Made by a program: the position numbers and the translations under genes. Source: Terricaulis sp. (GTDB lineage: Bacteria; Pseudomonadota; Alphaproteobacteria; Caulobacterales; Aquidulcibacteraceae). From it: a stretch of 64,000 nt of DNA. Below, in pieces: positions 48,215 to 57,393 of the stretch (its first letter is position 1; each line of letters opens with the position of its first letter). Where the stretch lies: the NCBI GenBank assembly GCA_024707365.1, contig JANPZV010000001.1, positions 124,001 to 188,000 on the forward strand, written 5' to 3'. A model generated the notes under the pieces. That model was not told where the DNA came from and ran no database searches. It worked only from the letters and a program-made list of their open reading frames with translations.

Positions 48215-49690
48215 ATGAGCAATCAACCCGCCCTCCCCCTTGGCGCCCCCGCAGCAGCCGCGCCGGCGCCGGCCCCGCGCAGCGCGCCGCACAATCTCGA
48301 AGCCGAGCAAGCCTTGCTGGGCGCGATCCTGTTCGACAACGAGACCTTCAACCGCATCACGCCCGATCTGCGCGATCATCATTTCTACGATCCGGTGCAC
48401 GGCCGCATTTTCGCGGCCTGCGCGGACATGATCAACGCCGGCCAATTGGCCGATGGGCTCACGCTGAAAGAGCGCTTCGCGCGCGATGGCGGCATCAAGG
48501 AAATCGGCGGCGCGGTATATCTGATGCAGCTGATGGATCGGGCAGCGCCGCTTTCGGCGCAGGCGCAGGCCTATGCGGGGCTGATCCTTGATCTCGCCAT
48601 GCGGCGCCAGCTGATCCATGTGGGCTCGACCATTACCGAGCTCGCGCAAAATCCGCCCGACGGCGCGCAAGCCAAAGAGATTATCGAAGAGGCCGAGCGC
48701 TCGCTCTTCAGCCTCGCCGAAAGCGGCTCGACCAATAAGGGCTTTCAGGATTTCAAAACCGCGATCACCGCTTCGATCGAAGTGGCCACCGCCGCGAAAA
48801 ATCGCGGCTCTGACGTTTCGGGCATCTCCACCGGCTTCCGCGATGTGGATCACCTGCTGGGCGGCCTGCACGGCTCGGATCTTCTGATCCTCGCGGGCCG
48901 GCCTTCGATGGGCAAAACCGCCTTCGCGCTCAATCTCGCCATGAACGTGGCGCGGATTAAGCAGAAGGCGACGGAAAGCGATCCGAACGCGGAGCATTTC
49001 GGCGGCACGGTTGGCTTTTTCTCGCTCGAAATGTCGGGCGAGCAATTGGCGACGCGGATTTTATCCGACTTCGCGGAAATTGAATCGCACCGCATCCGCC
49101 AGGGCAAAATCAGCGGCGATGAATATGCGCGCCTCGCCGACAGCGCGGCGATGCTGCACACGCTGCCGCTGCACGTCGATGAAACCGGCGGCATTTCCAT
49201 CGGCATGCTGCACAACCGCGCGCGGCGATTGAAGCGCACGCATGGGCTTGATCTCATCGTGGTGGATTACCTGCAGCTTGTGACCTCCTCCTCCAAGAAG
49301 AGCGACGGGCGCGTGCAGGAGGTTTCCGAAGTCACCCAGGGGCTCAAGGCCATGGCCAAGGATCTGCAGGTGCCGGTGCTGGCGCTGTCGCAGCTCTCGC
49401 GCCAGGTGGAGAGCCGGGAAGATAAAAGGCCGCAGCTTTCGGATCTGCGTGAATCCGGCTCCATCGAGCAGGATGCCGACATTGTGATGTTCGTCTATCG
49501 CGAGGAATATTATCTTTCCCGCGCCGAGCCGGAAAAAGGCACCGAAGCGCACTTAAACTGGCAGGTGAAGAAAGACGCCGTTGCGAACCGGGCCGAGCTG
49601 ATTATAGGCAAGAACCGTCACGGCCCTATCGAAACGGTGCATCTCAATTTCCACGGCCAATACACCCGCTTCTCCTCCATCGCGCGCTGA
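48215..49690 (+). CDS. dnaB: replicative DNA helicase
   Basis: 491 residues from ATG 48215. N-terminal DnaB domain from 'RSAPHNLEAEQALLGAILFD'; RecA-like domain with Walker A 'LLILAGRPSMGKTAFALNLA', 'FFSLEMSGEQLATRIL', Walker B 'HGLDLIVVDYLQLV', and 'QLSDLRESGSIEQDADIVMF'. Unwinds DNA at the fork. The frame extends 49 codons further upstream without conserved sequence. Follows rplI after 233 bp, the usual order. Confidence 0.96.
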   Translation: MSNQPALPLGAPAAAAPAPAPRSAPHNLEAEQALLGAILFDNETFNRITPDLRDHHFYDPVHGRIFAACADMINAGQLADGLTLKERFARDGGIKEIGGAVYLMQLMDRAAPLSAQAQAYAGLILDLAMRRQLIHVGSTITELAQNPPDGAQAKEIIEEAERSLFSLAESGSTNKGFQDFKTAITASIEVATAAKNRGSDVSGISTGFRDVDHLLGGLHGSDLLILAGRPSMGKTAFALNLAMNVARIKQKATESDPNAEHFGGTVGFFSLEMSGEQLATRILSDFAEIESHRIRQGKISGDEYARLADSAAMLHTLPLHVDETGGISIGMLHNRARRLKRTHGLDLIVVDYLQLVTSSSKKSDGRVQEVSEVTQGLKAMAKDLQVPVLALSQLSRQVESREDKRPQLSDLRESGSIEQDADIVMFVYREEYYLSRAEPEKGTEAHLNWQVKKDAVANRAELIIGKNRHGPIETVHLNFHGQYTRFSSIAR

Positions 49691-49691
49691 G

Positions 49692-50741
49692 CCTCGGCCG
49701 GCGCGGCTGACGGTCGATCTTGCCGCCATTCAGGAGAATTGGCGCTTCTTCAAACGCGCCGCGCCGAATGCGGCCGCCGCTGCTGTGCTCAAGGCCGAAG
49801 CCTACGGGCTGGGCGCCGCGCGCGCCGCTACGGCGCTGGCGCAAGCGGGCGCGCGCGTGTTTTTCACCGCGACCTTGGGTGAAGCGCTGAGCGTGCGCCA
49901 AGCGCTGGGCGATGGGCCGCAGATCCTGGTTTTGAATGGCCCGAGCGAAAACGACGTCGCGCTGTTCACGCCAGCGCGGATTGCGCCGGTGCTCAATTCG
50001 CTGGCGCAGATCAAGCTTTGGGACGGGCGCGGGCCGGCGGCGCTGCATATCGATACGGGCATGAACCGGCTGGGCATCGGCCCCGAAGAATTGGCGCAGG
50101 CTGCAAGCTTGCTGAAAGGTTCAAGCCTTGTCTCGGTGATGAGCCACCTCGCCTGCGGCGGCGATCTTGGCCACGCCTTCAACGAAACCCAGCGCGTGCG
50201 TTTTGTCGATGCGGCCAGCTTGTTTCCCAACGCTCCGCTTAGCCTCGCGGCCACCGCCGGCGCGCTGATGGGGCCGAGCTTTCATTTCGATCTCATCCGC
50301 CCCGGCATCGGGCTCTATGGCTCGGGCGGGCTCGACGCCGGCAACCCGACGCTTGCGGCGGCGGCGAAGATCGAAGCGCCGATCCTGCAAGTGCGCGATG
50401 CGGCGGCGGGCGAGACATTCGGCTATGGCGCGGCCTTCACCGCGCCCAGGCCAATGCGCACCGCGACCGTGGCGATTGGCTACGCGGACGGGTTCTTGCG
50501 CGCGCTCGGGCAGCGCGGTTATGGCTTCTTCGCGGGCGCAAAACGCCCGATCCTCGGGCGCATCTCCATGGATTTGACGATTGTGGACGTGACAGGCTGC
50601 GCCGAAGCGCAACCGGGCGCGATGGTGGAATTTCTCGGGCCGAACGCGCCGCTCGATGAGGTGGCGCAATTGGCCGGCACCGCGCCGTATGAAATTCTGA
50701 CCACGTTCGCCGGCACGGTGCGGCGCGGAGGCGCGGCATGA
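49692..50741 (+). CDS. alr: alanine racemase (start codon not identified)
   Basis: About 350 residues. PLP lysine in 'AAVLKAEAYGLGAARAATAL', 'ALHIDTGMNRLGI', 'FDLIRPGIGLYG', 'GYGAAFTAPRPMRTATVAIG', and the region 'RISMDLTIVDVTG'. Conserved N-terminal sequence 'RPARLTVDLAAIQENWRFFK' begins at about 49695, but there is no ATG, GTG or TTG in frame between the dnaB stop and that point. A base may be missing near 49690, which would let the gene start within the dnaB stop overlap; GTG 49785 is too late. Supplies D-alanine for peptidoglycan. Confidence 0.9.
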   Translation, partial: PRPARLTVDLAAIQENWRFFKRAAPNAAAAAVLKAEAYGLGAARAATALAQAGARVFFTATLGEALSVRQALGDGPQILVLNGPSENDVALFTPARIAPVLNSLAQIKLWDGRGPAALHIDTGMNRLGIGPEELAQAASLLKGSSLVSVMSHLACGGDLGHAFNETQRVRFVDAASLFPNAPLSLAATAGALMGPSFHFDLIRPGIGLYGSGGLDAGNPTLAAAAKIEAPILQVRDAAAGETFGYGAAFTAPRPMRTATVAIGYADGFLRALGQRGYGFFAGAKRPILGRISMDLTIVDVTGCAEAQPGAMVEFLGPNAPLDEVAQLAGTAPYEILTTFAGTVRRGGAA

Positions 50742-51509
50742 ACCCGTTTGCAGCAATCGGGCGCGGCACGCTTTCGCTGCTGGCCGAGGTGGGACGCTTT
50801 GCGGCGTTCGCGGGGCGCGCCGCCGCCGCCTGCTTTGCGCCGCCGTTTTTCCTTGGGCAGTTTCTGCGGCAATGTTTGCAGATCGGCTATTTTTTCGCTG
50901 CCGGTGATCGGGCTGACCGCCGTGTTCATCGGCGCGGCGCTCGCACTCAATATTTATGTGGGCGGGGCGCGCTTTAACGCCGAGCAATTTGTGCCCAACA
51001 TCGTGGTGCTGGGCATTACGCGCGAGCTTGGGCCTGTGCTGGCCGGGCTCATGCTCGCAGGCCGCGTGAGCGCGGGCATCGCCGCCGAGATCGGCACCAT
51101 GCGCGTGACAGAGCAGATCGATGCGATGTCGACGCTTTCGACAGATCCGTTCCGCTTCCTGATCGCGCCGCGCGTGCTCGCGGCGGTGCTGACGCTGCCG
51201 GTGCTGGTGCTGGGGGCGGATATTATCGGGGTGATGGGCGGCTACCTCGTCGCCACCGGCAGCCTTGGCTTCAACGGCGTGGTTTATCTGCGCAACACGT
51301 TTGAATTCGTGGAAAGCCAAGACGTGATCCTCGGCCTCGTGAAAGCCGCCGTGTTTGGCTTCATCATCGCGGTGATGGGCGCCTATCAGGGCTACAATTC
51401 CTCGGGCGGGGCGCTTGGTGTGGGGCGCGCGGCCACCAATGCGGTGGTGGGCGCGATCGTTTTGATCCTGGCGGTGAATTATCTCATCACCGCATTCTTC
51501 GTGGAGTGA
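50738..51509 (+). CDS. mlaE: MlaE-type lipid transport permease (frame broken near 50893)
   Basis: About 257 residues. ATG 50738 overlaps the alr stop. N-terminal amphipathic part 'LSLLAEVGRFAAFAGRAA', then, after the T6 run at 50890-50895, 'LPVIGLTAVFIGAALALNIY'. The MlaE signature is 'VVLGITRELGPVLAGLMLAG' with 'EIGTMRVTEQIDAMSTLSTD'. Five membrane helices. Partner of MlaF (next) and MlaD (6675). Usually placed here between alr and radA in alphaproteobacteria. Confidence 0.92.
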
Positions 51510-51513
51510 GGCG

Positions 51514-52277
51514 ATGGGCGCGCACCTCCAACTTGTCGGCCTCAAGAAAAAAACTGCGCGGGCGGTTTGTGCTTGATGGCGTTGATCTCGATATCCCGGC
51601 CGGCCGTTCGCTGGTGCTGATCGGCGGCTCGGGCCAAGGCAAATCCGTCACGCTGAAATGCACGCTCGGGCTGATGCAGCCTGACGCTGGGCAAGTGCTG
51701 GTGGATGGAGAGGACATCACCGCGCTGAAACGCAGCGAGCGCGAAGCGGCGATGCGCAAGTTCGGCATGCTGTTCCAGGGCGGGGCGCTGTTTGACTCGC
51801 TCACGGTTTGGGAAAACATCGCCTTCCGGCTGATCTACGCCGATGGCGTGAGCCGCAACGAAGCGCGTGAGCGTCGCGATCGAAACCATGAAGCGCGTGC
51901 GCCTCGCGCCTGAGTTTGCCGATGTGCGCCCGGTTGAGCTTTCCGGCGGCATGCAAAAGCGCGCAGGGCTGGCGCGCGCCATCGTCGCCAAGCCGGATAT
52001 TTTGTTTTTCGACGAACCCACCACCGGGCTCGATCCGATCACCGCCGATGCGATCAATGATCTGATCGTTGAGATGGTGAAGGAGCTTGGCTGCACCGCG
52101 CTTTCCATCACCCACGACATGCCCAGCGCGCGCAAGATTTCCGATGAAATCGCCATGCTGCATCACGGCAAAATCGTGTGGCGCGGGGCGACGGCGAGCC
52201 TCGATTCCAGCGGCAATGCGATGGTGGATCAGTTCGTCAACGGCCGCGCCGAGGGGCCGATCCAGGCGGTGGTGTGA
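51514..52277 (+). CDS. mlaF: MlaF-type ABC transporter ATPase (two frame breaks, near 51550 and 51873)
   Basis: About 254 residues. ATG 51514; one extra A in the A7 run at 51547-51553 must be removed to give 'VGLKKKLRGRFVLDGVDLDI'. Walker A 'LIGGSGQGKSVTLKCTLGLM', Q-loop 'MLFQGGALFDSLTVWENIAF', and, after a second break at 51868-51876, signature 'VELSGGMQKRAGLARAI', Walker B 'ILFFDEPTTGLDP', H-loop 'SITHDM'. Powers phospholipid movement. Confidence 0.92.
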
Positions 52278-52765
52278 GCCGCCCGCCTTCACGCCCCCCG
52301 CACTATATCGATGCGGAAACCTATGGCTGGAGCACCGATCTCTGCGCTTGCAATCTGATCGATACGCTGGCCAGCTTCGCGCACACGGGGCTTGCGTTCA
52401 AGGGCGATGCGAACGGGCGGCTTTGGGCGGCGCAGAATGCGCGCACCGATGCGCAATTGGCGTTCACGAGCGATGCCGGCGAAGGCGTGATTGCGCTCAG
52501 CGTCGATGAAAGCGGCTGGGTGCGGGCTGAGCTCTATCTCGGCGGCGCGTTCGTGCTGCGGGCTTGGATCGAGGAGCCATACGAGGAAAAAGAATTCTGG
52601 CCCGATGGGAGCGATGGCGCCATCCCGCCTAATGGCGATGCGCCGGGGCGCATTTCTAAGCGCGGACGCTGGCTGCAAATCCGCTGCGCGGACTTTCCGG
52701 GCGTGGCCGATAAGGGCAATGGGTTTTGGGATGTGGAGGCGGTGGAGGACTTTCCCTCCCCTTAA
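52274..52765 (+). CDS. hypothetical 163-residue protein after mlaF
   Basis: Starts at GTG 52274 overlapping the mlaF stop. Begins 'SRPPSRPPHYIDAETYGWST' and ends 'GFWDVEAVEDFPSP'. Soluble, rich in Trp and acidic residues, no signal or membrane segment. No family is recognised. The TAA stop lies at the exact centre of the terminator palindrome. Coupled translation suggests it belongs with mlaEF, but a role in lipid transport is only a guess. Confidence 0.65.
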   Translation: MSRPPSRPPHYIDAETYGWSTDLCACNLIDTLASFAHTGLAFKGDANGRLWAAQNARTDAQLAFTSDAGEGVIALSVDESGWVRAELYLGGAFVLRAWIEEPYEEKEFWPDGSDGAIPPNGDAPGRISKRGRWLQIRCADFPGVADKGNGFWDVEAVEDFPSP

Positions 52766-52773
52766 GGGGAGGG
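52754..52773. terminator. palindromic terminator containing a stop codon
   Basis: CCCTCCCC-TTAA-GGGGAGGG is a perfect self-complementary 20-mer. It sits between the convergent 163-residue gene and the nudix gene and could serve both. No long T run follows on either strand, so it may act through pausing or as a 3'-end stabiliser. Confidence 0.6.
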
Positions 52774-52780
52774 ATTCGCT

Positions 52781-53182
52781 TCACAGCAATTCCAATGCGT
52801 CTTTGACAATCTGGTTATGATCGAACGCCAGCTTCTGCGTGCGCCAATCCGCCACAAATGCGGCGCTTGAGGCGTCATCACCGGCGCTTGGCGCGCCTTG
52901 GGTTTCGATCAGAAAAGCCACCGCGACGGTGTGCCCGCGCGGATCGCGGCTCGGCTCTGAATACACGCCAATCAGGCTGATCAGCCGTCCATCAAGGCCA
53001 GTTTCTTCCTTCAGCTCGCGCAGCGCCGCGGCTTCCACGGTTTCGCCGACATCAACAAAGCCCCCAGGAAGCGCGTATTGGCCTTCAAATGGCGGATGCC
53101 CGCGTTCGATCAGCAACAGCCTGCCCGCCTCGTCAAACACGACGCAATCGACGGTGAGCGCGGGGCCTGCGGGGCGGCTCAC
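52781..53182 (-). CDS. NUDIX hydrolase
   Basis: 133 residues from GTG 53182. Complete Nudix box in 'GGFVDVGETVEAAALRELKE' continuing E-T-G-L, after 'PPFEGQYALPGGFV'. The arrangement with 'IERGHPPFEGQYALPGG' resembles ADP-ribose pyrophosphatase/8-oxo-dGTPase types, but substrate cannot be assigned. Start overlaps the glutathione peroxidase stop. Confidence 0.9.
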   Translation of the reverse strand: MSRPAGPALTVDCVVFDEAGRLLLIERGHPPFEGQYALPGGFVDVGETVEAAALRELKEETGLDGRLISLIGVYSEPSRDPRGHTVAVAFLIETQGAPSAGDDASSAAFVADWRTQKLAFDHNQIVKDALELL

Positions 53183-53658
53183 AGCAGCTTCTCGATACGG
53201 CGCTTAAGTTTCTCGGGCTTGGCGAGCGGGGAAAACCGCGCACGCACTTTGCCTTCGCGGTCGATCAGGAATTTGGTGAAATTCCATTCCACATCCTTGC
53301 CGCCGAGAAAGTTCGATTTCTGCGCTGTGAGATAGGCGTAGAGCGGGGCTTGGCCATCGCCCTTCACGTCAATCTTGGCGAACAGCGGGAAGGTAACGTC
53401 ATAGGTGAGCGAGCAGAAATTCTTGATCTCCGCCGCATCGCCCGGCTCCTGGTTTTTGAACTGGTTGCAGGGAAAGCCCAGCACCTCGACGCCCTTGGCC
53501 GCGTAGCCCCGATGCAGCGCCTCCAGCCCCTCATATTGCCAGGTGAAGCCGCACTTGCTGGCGACATTGACGATCAGCAGCACCTTGCCGCGAAATTCGC
53601 TCAAGCTGCGCTCGCGTCCTTCAATGTCGCGCACGGTGAAATCATAGATGCTGGCCAT
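53179..53658 (-). CDS. glutathione peroxidase family protein
   Basis: 159 residues from ATG 53658. 'LLIVNVASKCGFTWQYEGLE' with the peroxidatic Cys (not selenocysteine), 'VLGFPCNQFKNQEPGDAAEI' with Gln, and 'VEWNFTKFLIDREG' with the Trp-Asn-Phe-Thr-Lys-Phe-Leu motif. Such Cys forms normally use thioredoxin as reductant. The frame extends about 160 codons upstream across the radA promoter and is rejected. Divergent from radA. Confidence 0.94.
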   Translation of the reverse strand: MASIYDFTVRDIEGRERSLSEFRGKVLLIVNVASKCGFTWQYEGLEALHRGYAAKGVEVLGFPCNQFKNQEPGDAAEIKNFCSLTYDVTFPLFAKIDVKGDGQAPLYAYLTAQKSNFLGGKDVEWNFTKFLIDREGKVRARFSPLAKPEKLKRRIEKLL

Positions 53659-53734
53659 CGCGCCCTCCCTTACGGGGCATGTAGCGCTGAGCCGCCGCCG
53701 CGCGCTAGGCTCTCGCCCGGATTCGGAAGCAATC

Positions 53735-55101
53735 ATGGCCAAAACGCAAAACGTGTTCACCTGCCAAGCCTGCGGCGCGATCTGGCCCAAATGGGCCGGA
53801 AAGTGCGAAGCGTGCGGGGAATGGAATACGCTGGTGGAGGAAAGCGCCCGCCCTGTCGTGCCCGGCGCGCTGGCTGCGCCCACCGGCAAGAAGGGCAAGG
53901 CGCTGGCGTTTGTGGAGCTGGCCGGAGATTCCGAGCCGCCGCAGCGGCTGGCAAGCGGCATTTCCGAATTTGACCGCGTGTGCGGCGGGGGCTTGTGCCC
54001 GCTTCGGCCATCCTGATCGGCGGCGATCCGGGCGTCGGCAAATCCACATTGCTGCTGCAAGCGGCGGCGGCGCTGGCGCGGCGCGGCATGAGCGTGGCCT
54101 ATGTGACGGGCGAAGAAGCCGAAGCCCAAGTGCAAGAGCGCGCGCGGCGGCTCGGCGCGGCCAGCGCGCCGGTGCAGCTCGCGGCGGAAACGGATCTGCG
54201 CAAAATTCTTGAAGGGCTCAAAGCGCTACGGCCCGACGTGGTGATCGTGGATTCGATCCAGACCGTGTGGGCCGATGGCGTTGAGGCCGCGCCCGGCACG
54301 GTGGCGCAAGTGCGCGCCTGCGCGCATGAACTCGTGCGTTTCGCCAAGAAAAGCGGCGCTGTGCTGATCCTTGTCGGGCATGTGACCAAAGACGGCCAGA
54401 TCGCCGGCCCGCGCGTGGTGGAGCATCTGGTCGATGCGGTGATCTATTTCGAGGGCGAGCGCGGCATGCCGTTTCGCATTCTGCGCGCGGTGAAAAACCG
54501 CTTCGGCCCCACCGATGAAATCGGCGTGTTTGAGATGGTGGAGCAAGGCTTGGTGGAAACGCCAAACCCCTCCGCGCTTTTCCTGGGTGAAAGCGGCGAG
54601 CGCGCGAGCGGAGCGGCTGTGTTCGCCGGCGTGGAGGGCTCGCGGCCGGTGCTGGTGGAAATCCAGGCGCTTGCCGCGCAAAGCGCCTATGGCACGCCGC
54701 GCCGCGCCGTTGTGGGCTGGGATAGCGCGCGCCTCGCCATGATCCTCGCCGTGCTGGAAACCCGCTGCGGGCTCTCGTTCGCAGGAAGGGATGTGTATCT
54801 CTCGGTCGCGGGCGGCTTGCGCATCACTGAGCCTGCGGCCGATCTCGCTGTCGCGGCCGCGCTGATCTCATCGCTCACGGACACGCCCTTGCCCAAGGGC
54901 TGCGTGGCGTTTGGCGAGGTGGCGCTTTCGGGCGAAGTGCGGCCCGCAGGCCGAAGCGACCTGCGGTTGAAAGAAGCGGCCAAGCTCGGCTTTGAGAGCG
55001 CGTTTGCGCCCGCGCAGAAGAAGGGCGCGGGCACGGCCGTGAAGGTGCGGGCGATTTCGCATATCAGCGCGCTGGCGGCGGCGCTGGGCGCGGGCGAATA
55101 G
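53735..55101 (+). CDS. radA: DNA repair protein RadA (frame broken near 53994)
   Basis: About 455 residues. Zinc finger 'FTCQACGAIWPKWAGKCEAC', then 'RLASGISEFDRVCGGGLVPA' restored by one G at 53993, Walker A 'ILIGGDPGVGKSTLLLQAA', 'VDSIQTVW' Walker B, KNRFG motif 'VKNRFGPTDEIGVFEM', and a C-terminal Lon-protease-like domain ('LSVAGGLRITEPAADLAVAA'). Helps branch migration in recombination. Confidence 0.94.
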
Positions 55102-55186
55102 GCTTTTCAGCAGGCGGCGCTGCGTTTATCGATTGGCGCGGGTCTGACGCCCAGAATCGGGCGTACTTTTGGGGGAAGAGGCGATC

Positions 55187-55794
55187 ATGGATCTTGGCCT
55201 GACCTGGTTCGATTTCGCGGCGTTCGCGGTGCTGGCGCTTTCGGGCGTGATGGCGTTTGCGCGGGGGCTGATCCGGGAAGTGTTCTCCATCATCGCCTTT
55301 ATCGGCGGCGTGCTGGCGGCGATCTTCTTTTACCCGATGCTGGCGCTGGTGATTGAGCGCTTCACCCCGCTTTCGGGGCTGCTCGCCATGTTCGCGGCGG
55401 GGTTGGCGATTTTCCTTTTGGTTTTCATCATCATCACCGTGGCTGTCTCGACGCTGGCCAAATCGGTGCATCAATCCACCGAGATCGGCAGCTTTGACCG
55501 CGCCGGGGGCCTTGCCTTCGGGGTGCTGCGCGGGGTGATCGCGGTGGCGGTGTTTTTCGTGATGCCGTTGCGGTACCAGGAGGGGATCGAGCCGGGCGCC
55601 CGCCCCGATCCGATCCGCGAAGATATTCAAAACGCCCGCACCTACCCTATGTATGAGAGCGTGGCGAAGCTGCTTGAGGCGGTTCTGCCTGTAGCCCGCG
55701 AGCGGGCCGGTGATTTATACCAAAGGCAGCGGGGCGAGTCGGCCCTATCCCGCCGGCAGAGCCTGCGGAACCGGCGCCAGAGGCGCCAAACTGA
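55187..55794 (+). CDS. cvpA: CvpA family membrane protein (frame broken near 55722)
   Basis: About 202 residues. 'DLGLTWFDFAAFAVLALSG', 'FARGLIREVFSIIAFIGGVL' and 'DRAGGLAFGVLRGVIAVAVF' are typical, with four membrane helices. Adding an A in the run at 55722-55724 gives a Pro/Ala-rich tail ending at TGA 55794, just before purF. Without it the frame runs into purF, which creates a false fusion. cvpA-purF adjacency is universal in proteobacteria. Confidence 0.9.
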
Positions 55795-55801
55795 GGCTAA
55801 A

Positions 55802-57323
55802 ATGACCGCCGAGCGCCCCTCCCTCCGTTTTCTCCCGGCGCCGGCAGAGTCTCCAGATAAATGGGAAAATGACGATAAGCCCCGCGAGGAATGCGGGGTG
55901 TTCGGCGTGTTCGGCCAGGAGGATGCGGCGGTGCTCACCGCGCTTGGCCTGCATGGGCTGCAGCATCGCGGCCAGGAAGGCTGCGGCATCGTTTCCTATG
56001 ACGGCGCACGCTTTCACCATGAGCGGCACTTGGGCCTCGTGGGCGAAAACTTCTCCGACGCTGAGGTGCCCAAGCGCCTGCCGGGCACGATGGCGATCGG
56101 GCACACGCGCTACGCCACCCAGGGCGGGACCATTCTTCGCAATGTGCAGCCCCTATTTGCCGATCTGGCGCTGGGCGGCTTTGCGGTGGCGCACAATGGC
56201 AACCTCACCAATGCGCGGGATCTGCGCGAACGCCTCGTCGAAGACGGGGCGATTTTTCAATCCACCTCCGACACCGAATGCATCCTACAGCTGATCGCGC
56301 GCTCGCGCCGGGCCAAGGTGCTCGATCGCCTTGTTGAGGCGATCCAGGATATTGAGGGCCTATGCGCTGGTGTGCCTCACCAACAATATGATGATCGGGG
56401 CGCGCGATCCTGTCGGCATCCGCCCGCTCGTGCTGGGCGATCGCGATGGGGCGCCGATCCTGGCCTCCGAAACCTGCGCGCTTGATATGATCGGCGCGAA
56501 ATTCGTGCGGACGATTGAGCCGGGCGAAGTCGTGCTCGTGACGCGCGAGAAGAATGGCGAGATCAAAATCGAGAGCCATTTCCCGTTCCCGCGCCAGAAG
56601 GCGCGGCCGTGCCTGTTTGAGTTCGTGTATTTCGCGCGGCCCGACAGCGTGGTGGATGGCCGCTCAGTCTATGAAATCCGCAAGCGCATGGGCATGCAGC
56701 TGGCGCGCGAAACCGCGGTTGAGGCGGACGTCATCATCCCCGTGCCAGATTCGGGCGTGCCGGCGGCGATGGGATTTTCGCAGGAAAGCGGCATCCCGTA
56801 TGAGCTCGGCATTATCCGCAGCCATTATGCGGGCCGCACCTTCATCCAGCCCAAGCAGGAAATCCGCGCGCTTGGCGTTCGTTTGAAGCACGCGGCTAAT
56901 CGCGCCGTGATCAAGGGCAATCGGGTGGTGCTGGTTGACGATTCCATCGTGCGCGGCACCACCTCGCAAAAGATCGTGCAGATGATGCTGGACGCCGGCG
57001 CGCGCGAGGTGCATTTCCGCAGCGCCTCGCCGCCGATCAAATTCCCCGATTTCTACGGCATCGACATGCCCTCGCTGGATCAGCTGATGGCCGCGCAGAT
57101 GACGCTGGAAGAAATGCGCAAAACGCTGAGCGTGACGACGCTGGGCTTTCTCTCGGTCGAAGGGCTTTACAAGGCGATGGGCGAGGAGCTGCGCGACGCC
57201 GCACACCCGCAATTCACCGATCATTGCTTCACCGGCGAATATCCAACGAAACTGACTGACCTCGCCGCCGATCGCGCCGTGAAGGATTTCCAGCTCTCGC
57301 TGCTGGCCGAAGCTGCGGAATAA
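55802..57323 (+). CDS. purF: amidophosphoribosyltransferase (frame broken near 56358)
   Basis: About 507 residues. A propeptide of about 31 residues precedes the catalytic Cys of the class II glutaminase ('[18 protein letters not shown]'). '[18 protein letters not shown]', '[20 protein letters not shown]'; after the break '[20 protein letters not shown]'; PRPP site '[20 protein letters not shown]'. First step of purine synthesis. The break, at 56354-56360, probably lost 'GC' context before TAT. The purM and purN genes are 31 kb away. Confidence 0.95.
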
Positions 57324-57324
57324 T

Positions 57325-57392
57325 ATGGCGCGCGGGCGTCCTCGCCCGCGTGTCGGCGCCTAGAACGCGGGCGAGGACGCCCGCGCGCCATA
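57325..57392. repeat. perfect 28-bp inverted repeat between purF and the FkbM gene
   Basis: Arms 57325-57352 and 57365-57392 are exact reverse complements (beginning TATGGCGCGCGGGCGTCCTC), with a 12-base loop GTCGGCGCCTAG. It fills the whole gap between two convergent genes. It could end transcription from both sides or be a mobile REP-like unit. Confidence 0.85.
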
Positions 57393-57393
57393 G

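Noticed and set aside
53500..53600. Selenocysteine in the glutathione peroxidase active site
   Set aside because: The position is encoded by an ordinary Cys codon; there is no in-frame TGA.
53179..54135. 318-residue extended glutathione peroxidase
   Set aside because: The extension runs through the radA coding region on the other strand; ATG 53658 gives the standard family length.
55169..56485. A single open frame joining CvpA and the N terminus of PurF
   Set aside because: One A added near 55722 gives CvpA its own stop at 55794, directly before the purF ATG at 55802, the normal arrangement.
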